Shown here piece by piece: positions 48,836 through 59,000 of a DNA stretch of 64,000 nucleotides. Each line of letters starts with the position of its first letter. Position 1 is the first letter of the stretch. This DNA comes from Cliona cf. orientalis (Eukaryota; Porifera; Demospongiae; Clionaida; Clionaidae): assembly GCA_963930775.1 (NCBI GenBank), contig OZ005700.1:2807476-2871475 (forward strand), in the 5' to 3' direction. The notes below the pieces were generated by a model. It was not told where the DNA came from, did not search any database, and worked only from the letters and a program-made list of their open reading frames with translations. The position numbers and the translations under genes are program-made.

Positions 48836-49748
48836 TTTTATAGACAAAACCTACACCACCCAGCCCCTCCCACACTAACCCTGCTAACCATTCACAACCC
48901 AGCCTCTCCCGTCCATACACCCCACGTATAGACAAACCCTTGAGACTAACCTTGTCAACCATTTGCAACCCATACCCAGACTTCCCATATTAACTCTGCT
49001 TAACCATTCGCAACCCATCCCCTGACCTCCCAGCCCCTCCCATCCATACTGGCCAGCTATTGTGGTGGCGTACGTACCGGTGTATCGTGATTTACGTCGT
49101 TACAAGCTCTATGGGACCAAATCATAATGTAAGATAGCTATTACAAGCATATAATGTTATAGTATATAGCAGTCCATGCTTTCCTTGGGGCAGAGAGAGG
49201 GTGTCTTGGAATACTTGACTGACATCATCAGAGCCCCTACTGAGAATTATGCCTCTCATGTAGCATCTCCGCTAAATTTATAGAATTAAAACATACACAC
49301 AGAATTGCGGTGTTGTTATCTCTATACAGACTGATACACAGGGGGAGATGTTCTATTCACAGAGGTCTGTTACCATATCACCATAATTTTCGAGGATTAC
49401 GTATTTCGCAGTTTTGCCAAATTCTGCAAAAAATTTTTAAATGTGTGGGATGCTGACATTGGACTGGCAAAATAGAGAGTGGGAATGCAAGTGATCCATG
49501 TACTGTCCAGGACTAGCTTATTTGCTGTCGACGGTATCATTCTGAATAGTGGGCCAGCAGGACATGCCATGGAAGCAGCCTCGGAAGTCACATGAATGAT
49601 ACTATAATAATAGAACCAAGAAGATTTGACTTGCTGAGTGTTAGCATGCATAGAAGATTGGCTTTGCCCACAGATCTTTTACGTGTATTGAGTGTTTCAC
49701 CGGAAAATGTTTCCATCTCTGTCTGACCCGTAAAAAAAAAAGTTACGC

Positions 49749-50213
49749 TACCGTACTCGCTCTAATTATCCAAACGGCCAAAAATAATTATTAATATCGC
49801 CGTTCGGTGTTAAATAGAAAGTAAATAAATTCGGGCAATGGTTTGTTCGAGTGTAAATAGAATGGATCCGGTGCAAATGGAGAAAAAAAGCACAATTATA
49901 GCGACGAAGAAACAGCGGTCTATGTCCAGCTCTAGAGTTCTCAGTATTGCTATGCTCTCAGGAGCGATCACAAAATGATCGCCGTCTGTGTCTGTTACCT
50001 TTCTGCTCTTATATGCTGTCCAAGATGTGGTAGCCACACTCTTCGATGAACGTAGAAGAGTTGTCTCGAGCTCCTGCCATGCTGGCCGTTCGGTTGATTT
50101 AGAGCGGATGAGAAAACTTGAAATTCAAGATGTTCGACGAATTAGGAAGGAAATAAATTACTTAAACTTGCTGTTCGGGCTATTAGAATGTTCGAATAAT
50201 TAGAGCGCGAGTA
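49749..50213. mobile_element. TA-flanked inverted-repeat element
   Basis: Left end TACCGTACTCGCTCTAATTA and right end TAATTAGAGCGCGAGTACGGTA are near-perfect complements apart from a 2-base GC difference. The 71-codon frame inside (49988-50203) has no recognised homologue. Confidence 0.75.
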
Positions 50214-50797
50214 CGGTATTTGAGGAGCATGTTGTATGGTGGGTAGCTTTGTAGGGTGCCATTTACATGTGTGAAGAGCTGTATGTATTATTTTTCTTAA
50301 TCATCGTAACCCTCTGAGTTTCTTGTAGAAATGGCTCAGGACTAAAACCCTAGTCTCGTGCCCAGCCCCTTCTTGCATCCATGAGAAAATATTGGTTAAA
50401 AAGTGTCACACTTCCTGATCCTCAAGGTATAGGTACTCGGCCCAATTAAGTTGGAGAAGTGTAGTCATATTATGGCACTATTAGAATGTAATTATGCATG
50501 AGTCAAGTGATAATTTGTATTTTCGTGTATTTAATGCCTGTCAAAATTTCCAATAAATGCATTGATACACTAATGCAACCCTTTTGACCAGACCCTTTAT
50601 GAGTAGATGGGGGTGGCGTGCAAAACTAGCTCAAGCCTGATGATTCAAGAGCTTGTACTGATTACATCATTTGCACAGTGGTAACCAATCATGATTTTGA
50701 GAGTCAGCCAGCTTCAATCCATATGCTATATTATTGCTCCACGTCATGCATGAGTGCTCAATGTACATGTGCAATGTATTACTTCATCGTCATAATA

Positions 50798-51930
50798 TAC
50801 CGTATGGCAGGTAATTAACCCTCAGCGCATGCACCGTAGGGTTACGGTAGTCGTTTTGTGTGTCTGTCTGTCTGTCTGTAATCGAGCTAGCTGCTACATA
50901 CCTCATTTATACGTTGAAAATCAGGTATCATTAGGCTTTCTATACTGATTTCAACGTATGCATTGTGTGGATTTCGTTGAAAACGCTTTGTTCAGAAGTT
51001 CTGGTGACATTTGCTGACCACCACGGCCTTCTTAGCTTCTTGACCAGCTCACAATGGACAAATGAGGCAGCGATGGCTTCTTTTCAAGAAGACTAGTGTG
51101 TAGGAGTAGCGATAGTACTTATAACTTGACTGAGTCATCACTGATCACGGTAGACTATCAACAACGCTTCTTGGTTTGTACGTTCTTTGTGTGTATAACA
51201 AAACTGCTGATCAAGCATATACGTACACGTGCATGCACATTACATAATTGTGTGCATTCTTGTTGAGTGGTTACACTCACTGCTGCTAACAGGCTAGACT
51301 AGTATAAATGTAGTCTAGTTGCCAGCCCTTCACCCAGACTATTAAGGCTGGATAGCTTGCAACCACACTGACTTTTGTATGATAGTCTGGCTAGCTAAGC
51401 TTGTACATGTATGCATGCATGCATGCAGTGCTTGGACCCATATAGCTAATAATGAGCAACTTGAAACGATAATATTGGCCAGCACCACAGTGTACATGTG
51501 GTGCTCGATACAACACACCAGGATTGTCATTAATTGCTGAGAGCTGTTGAATCTTGAACAATGCAACATAACATTAGCCTTGTCGGGATCCCCAGCCCTA
51601 GCTAGCTAATGCCATGCAACGTGCAGAGGGTTTTGTGCTCGAGAGAGCTCTAGTTTTCGTGGGGTGCTAATTTTCATTATTTTCATGGTTGTCTTGGCAG
51701 TCATAAAATTTTACCACCCACGAAAATTAATGCCTACATGTACAGTGATATGGTTATACAATATGCAAGTCCATGATGATGGGCGTGGCCACAAACATCA
51801 TGGCAGCACGGCCTACACTTACCAGTGTTAGCAAGAAACAGTAGCCACTATTATTCATCTGATAGCGTCTTCGACACTACTATTTTTCTATCTCATGCTA
51901 TTTATCCAAGTCTCTGCATGTAGGTATGGC
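50798..51930. mobile_element. TACCGTATGGC-type element carrying a nested Helitron-like insertion
   Basis: 50798-50814 (TACCGTATGGCAGGTAA) continues at 51654 (TTTTCGTGGGG), matching the reverse complement of 34280-34312, which is uninterrupted. The inserted block is 50815-51653. The right part, 51700-51930, matches 33930-34131. Confidence 0.7.
50815..51653 (+). mobile_element. Helitron-like repeat family 2, copy 2 (nested)
   Basis: The 5' end is TTAACCCTCAGCGCATGC. The 3' end has a short hairpin GCTCGAGAGAGC followed by TCTAG. Flanks join as GGTAA/TTTTCGTGG with no extra bases, which means insertion between A and T without target duplication. An A/T target, a 3' hairpin and a CTAG end fit Helitron termini; the 5' TC is not seen. 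Non-coding. Confidence 0.65.
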
Positions 51931-51936
51931 CATAGT

Positions 51937-53106
51937 ATCATAGAGTCGGTAGACTCTATAAGTAGGGATGACATGGATATGCCATATCATAGAGTCGGTA
52001 GACTCTATAATAGTCTTGTGCCCAGCCTCTTTATCGCCCGCGTGCGATAAAGAGGCTGGGCACAAGACTAACTCTATAAGTAGGGATGGCACGGATACTC
52101 CATATATGTAATACATTACAAAAATCCAAATACCTCAAAACAGGTAACTTTGCAAACTTTCTAAATGTCAAAATCAGAATCTACAGAAAATTACCTATCT
52201 AATAAGACCAAGATCAGCCATCAATTCAATTGTATGTGCCAGAACCTCGGCCAGAACCAGATGTTCAAAAAAATGGCCATTTGTCAAGGTTTCTTTCTTT
52301 CTTTCTGTTTTCCTGGGCCAACTCAAGACTACGGTACCATGACCACTCACCTTAGTTCGAGCATAAATCCACTCCATTTTGGAGCGTGTACATCTGTAGC
52401 ACGCTCGATTTGTGTTATCAGGATAGCGATTTAATTGTGGGTGCATTTTGCGAGTGGGTGTGTCTGATAAGCCATTTTGTCCTTATAACGCGCATGCTCA
52501 TAAGGTGTTGCCATGGTGAAGTCATGTGACCGAGTAAGTGGCGCGCATGCGCCGGCGCATCCAGTCGGACCTGCGTGATCGAGCACTGGCTCAGCTGATC
52601 AGCTCAGTAAACTGTCGATTATGGTGGCAACTTACCAACAGTAAGCTTACTGGCCTATAAAATATGCTCCCGAAACAGAAGATTTTTGTAGCTACTTGGT
52701 TCTAAACAGCCTTCTCAGTTTCAAGTTGCCGGTCAGTCAGCTTCAGGCCCGGATCTAGATAACGAGTGGCGTGGCTTCATTTGCAGGTCAATCTAGACGC
52801 TGGTTACCTGAGCTGTCTCGAGAGCCCCACTGATGCATGTTCAATAGTGTGTGATGCAAAAGAAGACGTCCTAGCTAGCTATCAAAAGACTGCCCGGGAT
52901 TTGCACTTACAGGACCCAAACCCAAACTATTCTATAATTAATATGACGAAGAGTATATATACTCTTGTTATGACCATACACACAAAAGTAGATCTACAAA
53001 TTATGCAATGTACATGCGGGGTACAGAGGTCTACTTTCATTTTGTACTGTATTTCGCATGTGACATCCGGGCCATCCCTACTTACAGAGTCTACCGACTC
53101 TATGAT
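51937..53106. mobile_element. Inverted-repeat element with AGAGTCGGTAGACTCT ends
   Basis: The left end, ATCATAGAGTCGGTAGACTC, occurs twice (51937 and 51986). The right end is its complement at about 53066-53107. An inverted relative of the left part (52085-52290) lies at about 55740-55975. There is no coding capacity. Confidence 0.6.
52011..52070. mobile_element. 60-bp perfect hairpin insertion with 9-bp target duplication
   Basis: TAGTCTTGTGCCCAGCCTCT... forms 27-bp arms with a 6-base loop (52038-52043) and no mismatches. ACTCTATAA stands on both sides (52002-52010 and 52071-52079). A related imperfect hairpin lies at 58919-58967 and a half copy at about 50351-50370. Confidence 0.85.
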
Positions 53107-53329
53107 ACAGCCAAAGGATTGAAATTTCAAGTATCCTGGTTCCATGAATAGAAACTCAAAAGAACCATTGGGCTTTCCAAATCAGGTACTACGTTTGGGA
53201 ATTTCAACCAGTTTTCTATCACATTTGATATGCATCATTTAGAATACATCCACGGATAACCACAGTAATGATTGTTGCAAAGCGCTTATAAGTATGTTTG
53301 TAAATGTCAACTGGAACTAGTCTTATTAA

Positions 53330-53986
53330 CCGATTATACGCGGAATGTACATGACGTCATTACCCGGAACCGCTAAATTAATTTAAGTAAAAATAGTGTA
53401 CTAGCTAATAGTCATTGTACAGCGTCCTAGAACGGTTGTCATAGCTATGGACGCTTTATTGACACGAAGGAGTCATTGTACAACCTTCGTAGTTAGTTAC
53501 TTTAGCTTCGTATGTACATATAGTACGCTATTTCTGAACATAAAAGCTTAAAAGCTTACTTACCTCCAAACCGTCGCCGTCTCAAGTCCATCCGTGGTTA
53601 GTAGAACTCTTCATCTCACTTTGTCTATACAGTAAGGTAGACATAGACCTAGTCTAACTGTATGCTTAGCGATATGTCTGTACTGCACGTATTGTGGCAG
53701 AAAACAAGGCTACTTCAACGCTTAGGTCGATCGTGGCCATCTCGATCTTGATAAGTAATCTCGTTAGTACTTCCTTTCTGAAGGTCAACAAGTGACCTCG
53801 AAGCCACACTGGAGTAAGGTATTTCCTGTACTAACCTCAGACAGGATGCCAAGCCCAAACTAATCTACTATGGAATGATGGGCGCGGCTATAGCACAGCA
53901 ATAATGGCGCTTGCGCCTTAAGGCGTCTCTCGCGCTTAATGACATGCACGCGCATGCGCCTTAAGGCGCATCTCGCGTATAATCGG
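53330..53986. mobile_element. TTAA-flanked inverted-repeat element
   Basis: Ends are CCGATTATACGCG and CGCGTATAATCGG, with TTAA on both sides (53326-53329, 53987-53990). The paralogous position at 44651-44654 has a single TTAA and no insert. Flanking sequence matches on both sides. It is piggyBac-like by target site and has no coding capacity. Confidence 0.85.
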
Positions 53987-54140
53987 TTAAGGTGGCCTAG
54001 TCTTATTTCTGGACATGATTATATAGCACCCCTGAAAATTATCGACTGGCCATATGGTATTCCATTATACCACTAATTAACAATATAGGGACCTACATTT
54101 ACCACTTTTATATCTTGATGGCACTATCACTTAATTTAAT

Positions 54141-54451
54141 ACAAGTATAAAAACAATTGAATAAAATTGAAGGATGAAGTAGGGATGACAGGGTCAAAAA
54201 GTACATAAATAAGATTTATAAGGGATAAACACATCCACTATACATCCCTACACTTGCTTTTCTCGATTATAATGCACCTAACTTGTTCATTAAGCACTCT
54301 TGACTTGTGTGTGGAAGATATCACTGTTTTTGCACCCCTCAAAAAGCAAGAGTAGTGGATGTGTTTATCCCTACAAATCTTGTTTATGTACTTTTTGACC
54401 CTGCCATCCCTACTTCATCCTTCAATTTTATTCAATTGTTTTTATACTTGT
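54141..54451. mobile_element. Fold-back element with arms of about 110 bases
   Basis: It begins ACAAGTATAAAAACAATTGA and ends with the complement. The arms are nearly identical over about 110 bases. A diverged copy is at about 59035-59350. Confidence 0.8.
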
Positions 54452-55143
54452 TTCTGTTCTTTTTTTTTATTGCTCTCAGTATAATTCATTATTATTATGG
54501 TTTGCTGTTAATGATTCCAGTGTAGAAGATGGGAGGTGCCGAAGATCATATTCACGCAAAATTCGTAGCCACGCCCCTCGTTAACTTGCGTTCCTATGCC
54601 TATGTGATGAAGGAGGCTGACAAAGAAGGCAGCTTTAAGCGGCCTAAGTAGCGATGAGACTCTTCTGTTTAGGGAGAAAACCAAATTCTAAGTTTTATTC
54701 ACGGTTGGCAGCACTACGCGGCTGATCTGTACCGAGACGTTACCGCTCCTCGAGTCTTGCGCAGGCTCCATGACATCCATGATCTATCCAGCAGAGCACT
54801 AGCACTGCACGCGCTAGCTAGTAGCTTGCTTATGCCCTAGTGCCTTACTGTTTCTCGAGCCTTGCGTTTTCATACCCATGATCGATCGATCCAGCAGCCT
54901 GAGAGCACAAGCGCTGCATGCGCTAGGGAATCCCCGAGGCCGAGGGCCAGGACGTTGTCACATGACTTCACCATGGCAACACATTCTGAGCATGCGCATT
55001 ATATCACAAAATGACGTATCAGACACGCCCAGTTAAGTTGTCAATGCGCCGTACACACCCACTATTACGTAACTGTTAAGATAACGCAAAATTAACGTGC
55101 CACTGCACTGCGCGCCACTAAATAGAATGGATTTATACATATT

Positions 55144-55671
55144 CAAGGGGTGGTCACTCCTATACTCAGTGTGGTCCGATCTGCGACCGGGGTCACGGGG
55201 TAGTCACTGGGTCACCGAGGTTTTTCATAAGTGGTCACCAGGTCACGGCGCTAAAATTGCTATTCCGCGGTCACAGAGCACAAACATGGACGAGGTTGTC
55301 AGACATGTCAGAGAAGTCAAATACTAGCTAAATAATACGTAGGTACATATTCAGAGATGATATACTCGCCCTTTAAACGTTCCATATCCACATGAAATGT
55401 TCTGGTTCGACGTTCTACAGCTAGCTAGCTACGTTACTAATATCATTTAATAATTATGTTCACGTGAGCACGCGCGGCCCGCGGCTACTACTATACTATG
55501 GCTAGCTAGCTAGCGCTATGGCGCTAATAGCCGACGATTTTTAAGCGTGGTCACTAGGTCACAGCCGAATTTTAAGCACGGTCATGAGGTCACAGCCGAA
55601 TTTTGGCGGTCACAAATTGTGACCCCGGTCGCAGATCTAACCACAGTGGGTATAGGAGAGACCACCCCTTG
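55144..55671. mobile_element. 528-bp inverted-repeat element with GGTCAC words
   Basis: Arms of about 53 bases start CAAGGGGTGGTCACTCCTAT, with a few mismatches. ATATT flanks both sides (55139-55143, 55672-55676). The inner region repeats GGTCAC/AGGTCACAG words many times. Confidence 0.8.
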
Positions 55672-56020
55672 ATATTAAAACTAAGATGAGAGATCAAGGC
55701 AATCTTGAGCTAGCCCTGGAAACTAGAAAGAAAGAAAGAAAGAAGAAAGATTGATAAATTGCCATTTTTTGAACATCTGGTTCTGGCATATACAATGGAT
55801 TTGAGGAATGATCTTGGTCTCATTAGATAGATAATTTGCTGGAGATTCTGATTTTCACACTTAGAAATTTCACAAAGTTACCCTTTTTGAGATATTTGTG
55901 TATTTGTAATGTATTATATATATGGCATATCCGGGCCATCCCTACTTATAGAGTCTACCGACTCTATGATAATTATACCTGGTGCTATCTGTAATGCAAA
56001 TGTATATATACTCTCAGAGC

Positions 56021-59000
56021 ATGATCCAGGAAGTAATCGACTCAAAGTTAAAGAAGTACATACATGTTGTGTTGATGACACATCCTCACTGTCACAGTCC
56101 AGTGAAAATGATGAAGCCAGCTATACAAAAATGGAACATTATGGAACCATGGTTAGTTGCTAGAGTAACATTGTAACCAGGGCCTGGTATCCACTGCATG
56201 CGCATGCGCTGTTATTATTCAGATTCTGATTAATCTATGGATACTGCCTAGTATACTTGCCCTTTGACCTCAATGCATCATGCTCAACGAATCTAGAAAT
56301 GCCAGGCTTTGACAGTTTGAATTTCGAGTGAGATTTCGAGGTAGTTTGAGCGACATTATCCATCGATCGACGAAGTCCTCTGAACGTTACAGTGTGGGCA
56401 CATGTTTAGCTGAATCGCTAATATGAAGATCAGGAGGTCATCCCGTATTCTTTAGACACATGGACTGTTTCACTTATCAGCACATGGTAGGAGTTAGTGT
56501 ATAGACACTTTTACACGGAAAATGTAGCACATGCTCATGCAGTGGATATCAGGCCTTCCTTTCCCTTCCCGCCTGTAGACAAGGCTAGGCATGCAACAAT
56601 GTTATTGCTGGCTGTACAAATGTACGTGATCAAGGTGCTTTTCTGAGGGGTTTCATGGTAAGAATTCAGGATTAGTAGCCCTATCACCTCACTCTATGTA
56701 CATTTCGCCCAAGAAGCCCTGAAGGTAAGTGTGCTGAGGTTATGGCTGATAATCCTGAAATCTATTATATGAACTCATCTAACATATTATGGTCACGGAT
56801 CACATGTATATAACGGTACAAACTGCTGTTATTGCTAAGTATGTAATACTATTGATCAGAACTTTTCAGGTGCATTAAGGTATGGGATATCCAATTTTGC
56901 ATTAAAAATGTGATGATATAAAATTTTTTGTATCTTGGACATGACATCCTTAATCAAATTGAGGACCAAATTGGGTAACTACCATAGCAACTTGTCCTGT
57001 GGGTATGGCAACCAGAAACGGCACACAGTGTTTAAAATCATAAATTCCAGAACAAAAGATTCTCTCCCAAATTCTTAAGCAGATGCTCGAGTATCTCAAA
57101 CTATCTGGATTGTTTATTTTAAAAAGTTTATTCTTGAGCGAGGCATCAATGTATGAGCTCAATAAGCCTCAAAATTTATTGATAGTTTAATTATTTCTTG
57201 TTACCACTCACCTATAAGCAATCGGATCCACTTCTCATAGATGAATCTTCAAGCATAGGTATGCCGGGAACAGTCACTCACTAATGATTGTCTTCTGTCC
57301 CTAATATCTATCAGTAGCTTCTTGACTGCTAGCTGCCTCTTCGCTCAATACAAAAGATATGGAGAGCAATCACGTGCCTCATCACCCAATATTAGAGCAA
57401 TCATGAGCATGACATTTGTGTTAATGATATGCTAATTAGATGCAAATGATATTCATGAGAGGAAACAGCCAGTATATGCAATAATTTACTCCTATGCCTT
57501 AGTTCACCTGAGTTGTAGTTATAGTTATACTATTAGCTACATATATTCATTGTTTTATTTTAGGAGTTTTATGATGATGATAAAATATCTGAACAATCAG
57601 AGGCTGAAAGCGCTATCCCTATGCAACACACTGCTGATTTATATGATCAATCTATTAGCTCATCATTGGAGTCTGCTCAAGAATGCTGGCTGAATTCCAA
57701 CACTGCACATCAAAATGCATTGAAACAACAAACCAATGAAGATGACGCTGAGGCTCAGTCTGAAAGTGAGCTAAAAGGTGAGGCTTTGGCTGACAACAAA
57801 CTATCTGAATCAATGGAAAATGCATTGAAACAACAAACCAATGAAGATGACACTGAGGCTCAGTCTGAAAGTGAGCTAAAAGGTGAGGCTTTGGCTGACA
57901 ACAAACTATCTGGATCAATGGATAGCAAGCATGCTTTGTTGAAACAAAGCGACCTGGAACATGAAGCTCCATCTGACAACAAACAATTTAGCTCACTGGT
58001 GAGTGTTGATGCTTCATTGAAACGAAGTGAGTTGGAGGATGGCGAACCAACAATTACTGCTAAAAGAAGGTGTTGTAGCGACTTAGATTCAGCGCCGAAT
58101 ATACATACGAAAGAGATTACTCCGTTCACACGGAAGAGAAAATATTCCATAAGTAAGCATGCATGTACAGACTGCCTCCCGATATTGTAAGTTCATTTTC
58201 CCATTTTGTATATAGGAAAAGGCATCAGTAGTTTGCCCAAATTATTATTGATGATTCTTTGACATTTATAATAATTATTATGAGTTGCTTTGGGACGTGG
58301 GTTAGCTAGATGCTAGATGGAATTAACACTATAAGTGTGCTAAAATACTCTCTATTGGTAGCTTTCATGCGCTACATACTACATCGTCAATTTTGGTAAT
58401 AAGCCACACCCATGCTATATCAGTAACCCCTAATATTGACAATCAGGCTAGAGTAACTGTGCATAGCAGAAATTATATGGTCTGTAGCTCAGAAAGATAG
58501 CCATGTGTTTATAGGTGTGGCCAATAGAAATGCACTGCACTCTGGGCTGTACTAAAAACGGTTCAAATAGACTGAAGCCAGTTTTTTTTGCCAGTTTACC
58601 ATTCAATTCTCAACTGTCACGGCAACCGGAAACTACATACGGTACAGTTGAGTCACAATCTGTAGCAAGGAATTGAGCTATAATGTATCTTGGGTATATA
58701 GACCAAATGCACACACAAAAAATAAACTTGTACAGTACTATGAAAATAATATTCTATATACTGACATTGTACACCAGTACAGTAAGTTCTGGCTGGGGGG
58801 GGGGGGGGGGGGGGGTAGTATTTGGATTGGCCCACCCCCCATGTAGGGTAAATAATCGATTTGTCCGTCATCATCGGTACAAAGAAAATCCTGGTATCTG
58901 TGTCAGCCTGCTGGCGGTAGTCTCGTGCCCAGTACCTTCTAGAACTGAGGAACTGGGTGTGAGACTAGTCAGGTGGCGTTGATGAAAAAATATAAATTAC

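Larger units (their letters stand above)
48836..55970. other. Gene-free, repeat-filled intron
   Basis: Nothing here looks like a conserved exon. The stretch is a mosaic of duplicated intron sequence and insertions that are listed separately. Tandem-like CCCAGCCCCTCCC words occur at about 48855-49050. Confidence 0.6.

Noticed and set aside
49988-50203. 71-codon frame as a gene
   Set aside because: It lies inside an inverted-repeat element and has no recognised homology or splice context.
50871-50885. CRISPR-like short repeats
   Set aside because: CTGT microsatellite only; no spacer-repeat structure, and the genome is eukaryotic.
52165-52434. Small frames in 52.1-53.2 kb
   Set aside because: They fall inside the inverted-repeat element and its relatives and do not match each other's frame in the second copy.
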